Assembly (NCBI GenBank): GCA_035352635.1
Contig: DAOPYA010000004.1
Location: 21,983 to 85,982 of the forward strand
DNA: 64,000 bases
Origin: Rifleibacterium sp035352635
Lineage (GTDB): Bacteria > Muiribacteriota > Ozemobacteria > Ozemobacterales > Ozemobacteraceae
Reading direction: 5' to 3'
Below, one piece after another: positions 1 through 8,482 of this stretch. Made by a program: the position numbers and the translations under genes. How positions within the stretch are numbered: position 1 is the stretch's first letter; each line of letters begins with the position of its first letter. The notes under the pieces were generated by a model. It had not been told where the DNA came from and did no database searches. It saw only the letters and a list, made by a program, of their open reading frames with translations.

Positions 1-1
1 T

Positions 2-3000
2 ATTGAACCGGTTACTGCCACGCCTTGCCCGGCCCGGCTCATAAATCTGGCCATTTTTGAATCACGCAAAAAATTTATCTGCCGGCGCCCCAGCCTTAAT
101 CAGACTTTTTCGTTTGCCGGGGCTGAGCACAACTTTACTCTTTTCTGGCCAGAAGTCTCTTTCGCACTCGCACCGGCCAATCAAAAGCCGCTCAAAGACC
201 TTACAGAACCGGATTACAGCCTTTTTCGTTCGCAAAAATTCATTGGTTTTGGCTTTTTTCTGAAGCTTGATCGGGCAAAGAATGGCCCTGAACGCGAAAT
301 TCTTGCCAATTTTCTTCTCGAAAGCAAGATTGTCTTTTCGCCGGTCTGCGACAACCTCATTCATTCAAGCATTGGAACCCCCCACCAGAGCAGTTGTCTG
401 CAAGATTCACGTGGTAACCTTACCCCGAAATTTAAATCAGAGGCATCCAGCATTCCTTTAAGGGGCCTTCCCAGCTATCTCCCGGCTGACATCAAGATAT
501 CTGGAGCCAGAAAGGCCACCATGAGCCTTTGCCTGCCACCGGCACGACCCGCCAATCTTTGCCGAACCCATGCCCGCCACGGAAACTTTCAGATTGCCGA
601 CCATGCGTGCCGTCTAAAACTCAGGCTTAAACTGCGGCGCATGAACCCGTCAGCCCCCGATACCCGCCTGAAAGTGATGGTTCCTGCCGTATCGCTAAGG
701 CCAGCCACCCGGCCCACAGGCTTTTTACAGGCCAGTTACAAAGAAATCCGCTCAAAAAACCCGATCTGCAAAAGTTTTGAGCACTCTGATGCAAGCATTG
801 GCCGACCGCCGGCCAATGATTTTCACCAGAAGCGCAGTCAGTTTTATATTCGCGCCGCAAGGCACGCGCAATATACTCTGCGGCTTCTGAAAAACATATT
901 TACCGCTAATCAGCACCGGGCAAGCAATCAGGTCATGCTGAACCACATGTTAACAGCAATGCCCGAGCTAACATCAACCGCAAAGAAACTTCGCCAGCCC
1001 GCTGCTTTCAACCCATTTTCCACAAAGCTTTCTTTGACTGCCAGCCCCGCCAGCAAAATTGTCAGCTCAACCGTTGCCCTTGCAGAAAGAAAACTGCCAC
1101 TGAGTCTGCTCGCAGGCCGAGCTTGTTTTAATGATATCTGCACTCCTGAACAACCCAAAAAAATTGCCACCGTAACCACTCAAAGCGCCAACCTTCATCA
1201 TGAAACCCATGCAAAGCGCACCCGAACCCTGCGAATGCTGCGCTTCAAACTGCATCCAGTCAGCACCGCCAACCTCTCATACCGGAATAGCCCGGCACGG
1301 TCGATAGGCTGTGCGCGAATTTCGGCAGCGATTATTTCGCGGCGTGCCCAGAAGGTCAATCTGCCGGCCGGCGAAACCATGGCCATTAAATTGCGCGACC
1401 GACAACTCCAGGCCAGGCACCGCCTCCGTTTACGCAAGGTCGCCCTAAAAATTGATCTTCCAGGGCAGATTAAACCGAACATGACCCTGCTTCTCGGCAT
1501 CGAAGGCACAGATGCCCCGACGACCCTCTGCCAGAAACATTTTGTTTACCCCAGCATCTGGAAACGAAAACAGCGATCGTTCAACTGCCGACTTTCTCTG
1601 CTTCCCCATCCGTTCGGCTTCCCTGACTTTTGTTTTTCAGAAAATGTATTTTCATGCCTGGTAAAGCCAGTGGCTTTAACTATTCCGCTACCGGCCAGGC
1701 AAAAAGCAATGCTGACCGGTAGTTTTGTCATAAAACGCGAAAAGATTTTTTTGCCGCCGCTAAGCATGAAAGCGCCACGCCGCCTGCTCTACAGCCTCAG
1801 CATGCCGCATGAGCTTAAAGAGATTTTCCGCGCCCCTCGGCTTATTACAACTACACAGCTGCAGCCCGCACCTGTTATTGGCTCTTTCACACACACCTGG
1901 CTGTGCAACCCTAATCCCCGAAAGATTTCTGCAGATACCGGCATGCGTATGACCAGAACCCGGCGGCATAAAAGCAGCAGTTTCGTAATGCCTGATCGAG
2001 TAATTAAGAGCCATACCTTTCTGGAAACAGCCGAAGCGCCTTCCTGGCTCGAATTACCTCTGATAAAACGAATGTTGCTACGGGCCAGACGCTTTGCCAC
2101 AACCCGACAATCAGCAAATTTTTGCCCTGTCAACGGGCCAACCAGTCAGCGGTTTTTGCCAGCCATTGCATTGCCTGCCATTGCCAAACCATTGCAAAGA
2201 CTCAATCTCGCAGGGTTCAGTCTTTTCACACCGGTGGCCCGACATTTTCTGCATTGCTGGCCGCTTGTTGACCGGCTTCGTTGCCCGGTCGATGACGGTA
2301 ACCGCATGCGTTTGCGTTCCTATCGATTCCCATGGCATCCCGAAATGCCACCGACAGGGCAACACAGCCTCAGCTTCAGCGACCGGCCGAGCTCCAACCA
2401 GACCCACAGCCTTGATTTTGCTGATGAAGTCAGAGCTGCATCATTTTTCTTCCCATGGATTGACCAGATAAGCATAGCAAGTGCCTACCGGAACACTGAC
2501 TCTGCAAAGGGTTCAAAACCGGTTACCACCGTCTTAAAAGAAGTTAATTCTGCCCAAGCAACGTTTCTTGGCCGCCCGATCGGCATATTTGCCGGCATGC
2601 AACTCAATATTCCAAGCTTCAATCAATTCATTGACCCAGCAAATTTCTTCTGCTGCAACGAAAAACCACCGGCACCAATGCAAAAAACACGACGGCACTA
2701 CAGTTTAAAGCATGCAACCCGGCGAATTCAGCCCGAAAACGTGATACTCAATTACTCAGAATACAGCCTGCAAAGTGCACCCGGTGCAACCTTACCAATG
2801 GATCCCCTGCATTGGATAATTCTGATGCGCAGTTTTATCAGTGCCAGGCCACCGGCCCTCGATTACCAGTTTGCGGCCACCTGCGCAACAAAAACTTCTT
2901 CGCCAACCCATGGCAAACCCTTTAATACCAGTTTCCCGGCATCTTTTAACCATGTCGGGGATGCCCCCCTTACAGGTCATCTCAATCAGGATGCGCAGCA

Positions 3001-3382
3001 GACCATGCCTTTGTGCCTTGCCAGCCTGACCGCGAATTTTTATGCCCTGCCGCTAAGATTAACCAGGTCTGAGATTGCAGCACCTGAAATACTTGACGAA
3101 AAATTTGCCCAACTGGTTCACAAAGCGGTTTTTTCGGCACACCATGAAACGGGAACTCTTTTTGAATTGCATCGGAAAAGCATGTTGCTGCCGGCAGCCA
3201 CAGATCATTATACGTTGGCAACGCTCGCATGCGCCACGCACATCCCCGCCTTTAAAATTTCTGCCCGGCGTGCCCCGTTTATTCCAGATGCGCGTCTCAA
3301 TCTAGCGCCCGCTGGCTACAAACATGCCAGTCTGCCCGACTGGATTGACAGCCACCACGAAAGACCTGGCCTCAATCAATGA
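2..3382 (+). CDS. Giant open frame of unknown function, 5' end outside window
   Basis: This frame has no stop from base 2 to the TGA at 3380-3382, so it encodes at least 1,126 residues and runs off the left edge; the ATG at 521 is only an internal Met. All other frames here are broken at ordinary intervals (longest about 125 codons), so frame-specific absence of stops argues for translation. The product is strange: rich in Pro, Ala, Arg, Lys, His, Thr, Ser and Leu, poor in Asp, Glu and Gly, hence very basic. I see no signal peptide, P-loop, metal site or clear membrane segment. Short stretches alternate hydrophobic and polar residues, suggesting beta strands, with loose recurrence of basic 'LRLxK'-like patches but no crisp repeat unit. 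The plus strand is C-rich over G, unlike nearby genes. I do not recognise a family. It could be a large repetitive surface or nucleic-acid-binding protein, or a decaying gene. Confidence 0.6.
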   Translation: MEPVTATPCPARLINLAIFESRKKFICRRPSLNQTFSFAGAEHNFTLFWPEVSFALAPANQKPLKDLTEPDYSLFRSQKFIGFGFFLKLDRAKNGPEREILANFLLESKIVFSPVCDNLIHSSIGTPHQSSCLQDSRGNLTPKFKSEASSIPLRGLPSYLPADIKISGARKATMSLCLPPARPANLCRTHARHGNFQIADHACRLKLRLKLRRMNPSAPDTRLKVMVPAVSLRPATRPTGFLQASYKEIRSKNPICKSFEHSDASIGRPPANDFHQKRSQFYIRAARHAQYTLRLLKNIFTANQHRASNQVMLNHMLTAMPELTSTAKKLRQPAAFNPFSTKLSLTASPASKIVSSTVALAERKLPLSLLAGRACFNDICTPEQPKKIATVTTQSANLHHETHAKRTRTLRMLRFKLHPVSTANLSYRNSPARSIGCARISAAIISRRAQKVNLPAGETMAIKLRDRQLQARHRLRLRKVALKIDLPGQIKPNMTLLLGIEGTDAPTTLCQKHFVYPSIWKRKQRSFNCRLSLLPHPFGFPDFCFSENVFSCLVKPVALTIPLPARQKAMLTGSFVIKREKIFLPPLSMKAPRRLLYSLSMPHELKEIFRAPRLITTTQLQPAPVIGSFTHTWLCNPNPRKISADTGMRMTRTRRHKSSSFVMPDRVIKSHTFLETAEAPSWLELPLIKRMLLRARRFATTRQSANFCPVNGPTSQRFLPAIALPAIAKPLQRLNLAGFSLFTPVARHFLHCWPLVDRLRCPVDDGNRMRLRSYRFPWHPEMPPTGQHSLSFSDRPSSNQTHSLDFADEVRAASFFFPWIDQISIASAYRNTDSAKGSKPVTTVLKEVNSAQATFLGRPIGIFAGMQLNIPSFNQFIDPANFFCCNEKPPAPMQKTRRHYSLKHATRRIQPENVILNYSEYSLQSAPGATLPMDPLHWIILMRSFISARPPALDYQFAATCATKTSSPTHGKPFNTSFPASFNHVGDAPLTGHLNQDAQQTMPLCLASLTANFYALPLRLTRSEIAAPEILDEKFAQLVHKAVFSAHHETGTLFELHRKSMLLPAATDHYTLATLACATHIPAFKISARRAPFIPDARLNLAPAGYKHASLPDWIDSHHERPGLNQ

Positions 3383-3632
3383 TGATTTTTCCAAAGGCTC
3401 ATTGAATATTTTAAAGCAATGCGGCTGACAGGCCGCGCCATCGACAGCAATTCTCGGTGAGTTTTGTAACTCGCATCAAATGCCACTTGTGCTTTACAAG
3501 TTGTCTTTTAAAATGGGCAACTTCGGCCTATCAGCCGGGCTGCTTTTGACCGAGAATGACTACGCCTCAAATCGGTGCGAGACACTTGATGCGTTCTTAT
3601 ATAAAATACTTGTTGATTCATCGCCTCATGCG
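3383..3632. other. Intergenic region upstream of the phosphatase operon
   Basis: This is the first 250 of about 300 bases between the giant open frame and the phosphatase gene. It holds a short GC hairpin near 3422-3437 (GCGGC / GCCGC) without a T tract, and no convincing gene. The operon promoter lies at its downstream end. Confidence 0.4.
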
Positions 3633-3661
3633 TTGACTTGCATGGTTAAAGGCATTAGAAT
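3633..3661 (+). promoter_or_regulatory. Sigma-70-like promoter of the phosphatase operon
   Basis: The -35 box is TTGACT (3633-3638) and the -10 box TAGAAT (3656-3661), 17 bases apart. It lies about 30 bases upstream of the PP2C start codon. The same TTGAxx/TAGAAT pattern recurs upstream of 8483 and 15132. Confidence 0.65.
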
Positions 3662-3689
3662 GCCGTGAGTTGCAAGTGGGAGAAAAGAA

Positions 3690-4484
3690 ATGAGTTTTTA
3701 TACCCTTAGTGATAAAGGCAAAGTTCGCCCGAACAATGAAGACTATGCCGAGAGTATGTCTTTGATCTTGTGCGGGCCAGCAGGTAACCAGATTGAACTG
3801 ACGGCCCTGATCCTGGCCGATGGAATGGGTGGCGCAGCGGCCGGTGAATTTGCTTCGATGCTGGCCGTGCAGACAGTCAAAGAGAATCTGGTTCGCAACC
3901 TCTTTGAAAAACAGCCCGAAGATCTTTTGAATACAGACAAAACGCTGCTTCTTGAAGAATGGTTTCAGGGCGCCAACCTGGCAATCTTTAAAGAAGCCAG
4001 TCGGAATGCCGAAAAAGAAGGCATGGGCACCACAATTGTCGGGGGGATCATCTACCGCAATGGCATGGCCCTCGCTCATGTCGGCGACAGTCGGGGTTAC
4101 CGGTTTCGCGAAGCGGCCCTGACGCCGATCACCAAAGACCACTCACTGGTCCAGGAATTTATCGACATGGGTCGGATAACCCCCGATGAAGCCTTTGTGC
4201 ACCCTCAACGCAACGTTATAACCCGCGCCCTCGGGATTGGCGACTCGGTCAAGGTTGACCGCAAGAACCTGCCCCTGGAATACGGCGATCTGATTCTCTT
4301 CTGCACTGATGGCCTGTGCGGCTACGTCGAGCATAAAGACCTTGAAGAGATTGTTAACAGCGAGTACAAACCTGATGGCACCGACCTGAAAAAGCTTGCT
4401 GAACTCCTGGTTAAAGGGGCCTGTTTGAACGGCGGCGGTGATAACATAAGCGTCTGCCTGTATCAGCACCTTCAGAAGTTTTGA
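3690..4484 (+). CDS. PP2C-family Ser/Thr protein phosphatase (Stp-like)
   Basis: A 264-residue single-domain phosphatase of the PPM/PP2C family, which removes phosphate from Ser/Thr in a Mg/Mn-dependent reaction and usually counteracts Hanks-type kinases. The metal-binding motifs are present: RPNNED at residues 13-18, DGMGG at 44-48, GMGTT near 112, GDSR near 131, DGLCGY near 207 and GGGDNIS near 248. The length is normal for bacterial Stp/PrpC enzymes; there is no membrane segment, so it should be cytosolic. The start follows a GGGAGAAAAG ribosome-binding sequence. It is the first gene of an operon with a coiled-coil and a TPR protein, with 4 bases to the next gene. No kinase partner lies in the window. 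Confidence 0.93.
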   Translation: MSFYTLSDKGKVRPNNEDYAESMSLILCGPAGNQIELTALILADGMGGAAAGEFASMLAVQTVKENLVRNLFEKQPEDLLNTDKTLLLEEWFQGANLAIFKEASRNAEKEGMGTTIVGGIIYRNGMALAHVGDSRGYRFREAALTPITKDHSLVQEFIDMGRITPDEAFVHPQRNVITRALGIGDSVKVDRKNLPLEYGDLILFCTDGLCGYVEHKDLEEIVNSEYKPDGTDLKKLAELLVKGACLNGGGDNISVCLYQHLQKF

Positions 4485-4488
4485 ATAA

Positions 4489-6105
4489 ATGAAGCAACAG
4501 CTCGACAATTCCGAACCAGGCAGCCTGCCACAAAAACTTGAGGCTGTCAGGGATTACTTGCGTCACCTGCTGAAACTGGCAAGGGTTCTGCCAGAAACAG
4601 AAGAAAACAGTCAGTTGCTGAATAGCCTTGCCAGGCTTGGCGAGATTGACTTTGCCACCCTGATCGACGAATCCGAAACTCTGATGCGGGTGGCTTCAAG
4701 CCCCTCTGACCTCGAAAAATTCCGCCAGGAAATCGATGTCAGGGAACAAAAAATATATGAATTCAAAATGAGTCTTGCCGACTCAGTTATCGATTTAAAA
4801 AATGCCCAGAAGGCTTCAATTACTGCGGGCGAACAAAGTGCTGCCCTGAACGCCCAGGTCACGCAGATGCAGTTGCATACTAAAGAACTTGCCCTGCGCC
4901 TGGCCTCAGCCACTTCAAGCCTCGAAAAACGCGAGAGTGAACTCGAAGTCGCCCACCGCGAACTCGATGAACTGCGCAGCCGTTCATACCAGTTAAAAAG
5001 TCAGAATGTTGAATACGAGCGCCATCTGAAGTTCTCGGCCGAACAGGTCGAACAGGCTGAAAAAGAGCAGAAATCGGCATTTGCGATGCGCGAAAAGGCC
5101 GAAAAAGATCTCGAACATGTAATGACCAGCAACCGCGAAATGAAAAACTCGCTCGAAAACCTCGAAATGCGCGAACGCGAACTGGTAGAAACTATCGATG
5201 TTCTGCAAAAAGAGCGCAACCATTTGCAGAACCGCCTGAGCAGCCTTTTAACTGGCTTCAACCGCACGGTTTCGCACAGTCAGTCCACTGGTTATGCCAC
5301 ACAAAACGCTGTGCTCGAACCGGCAATCCTCAACCCTTACCTGCCGTTCTGCTTTCCAGAGCGCTTACCCGCCGCAATTAAATTTCGCCGCGAAATAGAT
5401 ACAAGTTTTCCGGCTTCTTATTCGCGCAGGGTGCCCAAAGCCCCGCCGGTATTTATAAGCCTTGCCAAACCTGCTTACCCTGGCAACGAGGCAATCAGAT
5501 CGCAAAACCGTCCGCCACGCATCAAGCCGACACCCAAAAAAGAACTTGCCCTGGCGATGTTGCCATCAAGGCCAAGAAGGGTATTGATGCCCTACCAGGC
5601 CGCTTACAGCATCGATCAACTTGCCAGAGTTTCTGTTGAGTTTAAACAGGGTCAGCCGGCCAGGGTTGTCGCACTTAAGCAGATCTGGTGGCAGAAGACT
5701 GCGAAGCTTTATGGCATGAATATGAAAGCCGCGCATAATCATGCCTTTGCCATCATCAGTAACTCTTTCGATCTCTATTTACAGTTTTTGATTTCTACAA
5801 TTGTCAGACAGAACGATATCCCCTCTGAATCAAGACTGGAACACATCTTGAACGGGAACAAAAAGAATCGTTCTGTCGAAAAGCTTGATCTGGCAATTAA
5901 TTTTCAGGAAACACTTGCGTTCAGACACCGGTTGCAACTAAAATCCACTAAGCTTGAAGCACCCGGGGCAACTCTGCAGCAAAGCTTTAAACGCGGCAAC
6001 AAGCTGAAATCAGTTCTTGAGACGTTCGGCAACAAGATCAGTTCAATAGTGAACCAATTAGAAAGTATCCCGAATTCGCGATCAGACAATGGCGAAAAAC
6101 AATAA
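4489..6105 (+). CDS. Coiled-coil protein with a basic, unusual C-terminal half
   Basis: A 538-residue protein with no family I recognise. Residues about 65-250 form a long Glu/Lys/Gln/Leu-rich coiled coil with heptad-like spacing. From about residue 275 the character changes abruptly: the remaining 260 residues are rich in Pro, Arg, Lys, Ala, Ser and Leu and poor in Gly, Asp and Glu, closely resembling in composition the giant open frame at the left edge. There is no signal peptide or membrane segment. The ATG lies 4 bases after the phosphatase stop and the gene ends 20 bases before the TPR gene, so the three are surely cotranscribed. A cytosolic scaffold or adaptor is an inference from the coiled coil and the company of a phosphatase and a TPR protein. 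Confidence 0.8.
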   Translation: MKQQLDNSEPGSLPQKLEAVRDYLRHLLKLARVLPETEENSQLLNSLARLGEIDFATLIDESETLMRVASSPSDLEKFRQEIDVREQKIYEFKMSLADSVIDLKNAQKASITAGEQSAALNAQVTQMQLHTKELALRLASATSSLEKRESELEVAHRELDELRSRSYQLKSQNVEYERHLKFSAEQVEQAEKEQKSAFAMREKAEKDLEHVMTSNREMKNSLENLEMRERELVETIDVLQKERNHLQNRLSSLLTGFNRTVSHSQSTGYATQNAVLEPAILNPYLPFCFPERLPAAIKFRREIDTSFPASYSRRVPKAPPVFISLAKPAYPGNEAIRSQNRPPRIKPTPKKELALAMLPSRPRRVLMPYQAAYSIDQLARVSVEFKQGQPARVVALKQIWWQKTAKLYGMNMKAAHNHAFAIISNSFDLYLQFLISTIVRQNDIPSESRLEHILNGNKKNRSVEKLDLAINFQETLAFRHRLQLKSTKLEAPGATLQQSFKRGNKLKSVLETFGNKISSIVNQLESIPNSRSDNGEKQ

Positions 6106-6125
6106 ATGAAGACTCTGGAGGCCTT

Positions 6126-8264
6126 ATGAAACGCACTTATCTGCAGGATGAAGCCAATACCCACTATAATCTGGGTATAGCCTATTACACCAAAGGGCAA
6201 TATGAACAGGCGATCAACGAGTGGGTTCAGTCACTGATCAAAAACCCCCAGAACAGCGAGGCGAGGTTCAAACTCGGCGTCGCCTACTATCAGCTGAATC
6301 GCATCGATGAGGCCCTCAAGGAATGGGAAATCGCGGTTTCACTTGATCCGCAGAACTACGAAGTGCTGCATAACCTTGGTATCGCCTATTACAACAAGGG
6401 CGAAGACATGCGGGCCATCGACTACTGGGAAAAATGCCTCGAAGTTCGCGGCCACGACCCCGAAATTCATTTCAAGCTCGGCATTGCCTACTATAACCTC
6501 GGCAAAGAAGACCAGGCCATCTCACTCTGGGAAAAAGCCGCCAACCTCAACCCCGAAGACTCAGATATATTCTTCAGACTGGGGGTTGCCTATTACAACA
6601 AGGGCCTCGACGACAAGTCGGTTATTGCCTTCTCAAAAGCCATTGAACTGAACCCGAAGAATTCAGAATCACATAATAATCTGGCAATCGTTTTTTACCG
6701 CCTCGAAATGTATCAGCAGGCCATCGAAGAATGGAAAAAGGCGCTGTCGCTCAACCCCCGCCAGCCCGAAATCTTTAACAACCTTGGAAACGCCTACAGC
6801 AAGCTGAACCAGCACCGCGAAGCCATCGAGACCTGGCAAAAAATCCTCGATATCACTCCCGACAGTTCAGAAGTGTATTTCAAGCTCGGATCCGCCTATG
6901 GCAAACTCGACGACCTGACCCGGGCCATCAGCAGCTGGGAAAAATGCATTTCTTTGAACCCGAACGATGTTGAAGCACACTTTAACCTCGGTGTGGCTCA
7001 GTATAACTCGGGCAATTTTCAGAAGGCGATCACCTACTGGAACACCGTCAGAGAAAAGCGCAGCGAAGACGCTGATATCTGCGAAAAAATCGGTAACGCC
7101 TACTGCGGTCTCGAAGACTTTGCCGAAGCCGCCAAGTTCTGGAACCGCGCCATTTCTTACGTCAGCGATGACCCGCAGCTGCACCACAAGCTTGGCATCG
7201 CTTATTCGAAGCTCAACAAAACCCAGGAAGCTATTTTCCAGTGGCAGAAAGCCATCGAACTCGACACCGACCATTTCGAAGCCCACCACAACCTGGGTAT
7301 CGCCTTCTACAATCTGCAGCGCTTCGACGAAGCACTCACCGAGTGGGAAAAATCGAAAAACCTGAACCCGACCGACCCCGATCTGTTTTTTAAGCTCGGC
7401 CACGCCTACCGCCAGAAACGCCGCCTCGACAACGCGATCTTCAACTGGAAAAAGGCAATTGAACTTGACCCCAACAACCCAAATACCTATTTCGTGCTTG
7501 GCAACGCTTTTGACGAAAAAGGCCTGCTCGATGATGCGATTCTTTCGTGGCGTAAGGTTATCGAACTGGCTCCCAACGATGTTGATGCGCACAACAACCT
7601 TGGCATCGCATATTTCCAGAAGAATATGTTCGATCAGGCCATCTCAGAATGGGAAGACGCCATCAGAATCACCCCCGAAAACGGTGAACTCTACAACAAG
7701 CTTGGCATCGCATACATCAAGATGGAACTGTTCGACAAGGCTGTAGAATGCTGGGAAAAGGCCCTCAAATACAAACCTGAAGATTCAGATATCCTCTCTA
7801 ACCTTGCGACTGCCTACCACAACCGCGAAATGTATGACAAGGCCATCGAAATCTGGAAACGCGTCATCAAATACAACCCCCAGGATTCAGAAGCACGCAA
7901 CAAGCTTGGTATCGCCTATTACAACAAGGGTATGTATGATCAGGCCATTGAACTCTGGAAAAAAGCCATCGAACTCAACCCCAAAGACGCTGCCGCTTAT
8001 TACAATATCGGCACCGAAGAGTTCGAAAAAGGCCGTATCAACGAAGCAATCACCGCTTACATGAAAGTGCTCGAGATTGACCCGAAGTTCGTGCAGGTCT
8101 ATTACAATCTGGCGATCATCTATGCTCGCAAACGCCAGTTCAGAGACGCTATCGACACCGCCAGAAGATTTCTGCACACCAACCCGACCGGCGTCGAAGC
8201 CGACAACCTCAAAACCCTCATCGAACAGTGCGAAAAAGAAATGGAACAGGAAGCCGAAGTCTGA
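6126..8264 (+). CDS. TPR protein with about 20 tandem repeats
   Basis: A 712-residue protein built almost wholly from some 20 consecutive 34-residue tetratricopeptide repeats, starting at about residue 12. Each repeat carries the helix-A pattern (H/Y)xxLGxAYY and a helix B of the form A-I-x-x-W-x-K-A-I, ending in L-N-P. The tryptophan in helix B is unusually constant. TPR arrays form superhelical surfaces that bind peptides or other proteins; no catalytic domain, signal peptide or membrane segment is attached, so a cytosolic scaffold is likely. It is the last gene of the phosphatase operon: a GGAGG ribosome-binding site precedes the ATG, and a strong intrinsic terminator follows 46 bases after the stop. 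Confidence 0.93.
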   Translation: MKRTYLQDEANTHYNLGIAYYTKGQYEQAINEWVQSLIKNPQNSEARFKLGVAYYQLNRIDEALKEWEIAVSLDPQNYEVLHNLGIAYYNKGEDMRAIDYWEKCLEVRGHDPEIHFKLGIAYYNLGKEDQAISLWEKAANLNPEDSDIFFRLGVAYYNKGLDDKSVIAFSKAIELNPKNSESHNNLAIVFYRLEMYQQAIEEWKKALSLNPRQPEIFNNLGNAYSKLNQHREAIETWQKILDITPDSSEVYFKLGSAYGKLDDLTRAISSWEKCISLNPNDVEAHFNLGVAQYNSGNFQKAITYWNTVREKRSEDADICEKIGNAYCGLEDFAEAAKFWNRAISYVSDDPQLHHKLGIAYSKLNKTQEAIFQWQKAIELDTDHFEAHHNLGIAFYNLQRFDEALTEWEKSKNLNPTDPDLFFKLGHAYRQKRRLDNAIFNWKKAIELDPNNPNTYFVLGNAFDEKGLLDDAILSWRKVIELAPNDVDAHNNLGIAYFQKNMFDQAISEWEDAIRITPENGELYNKLGIAYIKMELFDKAVECWEKALKYKPEDSDILSNLATAYHNREMYDKAIEIWKRVIKYNPQDSEARNKLGIAYYNKGMYDQAIELWKKAIELNPKDAAAYYNIGTEEFEKGRINEAITAYMKVLEIDPKFVQVYYNLAIIYARKRQFRDAIDTARRFLHTNPTGVEADNLKTLIEQCEKEMEQEAEV

Positions 8265-8310
8265 TTCAGAACCATGCCAGAATCGGCATGTTGCCCGTTG
8301 TTTAAATAAA

Positions 8311-8356
8311 AAGCAGGTCTTACCCCCAAACATCTGGGCAAGACCTGCTTTTTTTA
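8311..8356 (+). terminator. Rho-independent terminator of the phosphatase/TPR operon
   Basis: An 11-bp perfect stem, AAGCAGGTCTT (8311-8321) with AAGACCTGCTT (8340-8350), has an 18-base loop and a run of seven Ts. The A-rich left arm could let it act on the minus strand too, but no minus gene ends here. Confidence 0.85.
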
Positions 8357-8419
8357 TGCACCAATGCGAGCGGGCGGCCGATCACAGGCCAACGACCTGC
8401 CCGCAAGATTTTTGCAAAA

Positions 8420-8449
8420 TTGACGGAAATTCAACAAATACAGTAGAAT
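8420..8449 (+). promoter_or_regulatory. Sigma-70-like promoter of pseudopilin operon 1
   Basis: TTGACG (8420-8425) and TAGAAT (8444-8449) are 18 bases apart, with the gene start 34 bases downstream. Confidence 0.6.
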
Positions 8450-8482
8450 AACGATTCAATCCGGGTTTGAAATCAGAGGATT

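Noticed and set aside
1198..2471. Short frames on both strands over the giant frame
   Set aside because: They are under about 130 codons, mutually inconsistent and without motifs; the single long frame explains the region better.
6867..7592. 241-codon minus-strand frame inside the TPR gene
   Set aside because: A repetitive antisense shadow of the TPR codons; the plus strand has a certain protein.
6160..8060. Repeated DNA words spaced 102 bases
   Set aside because: They are TPR coding repeats, not a CRISPR array or tandem satellite.
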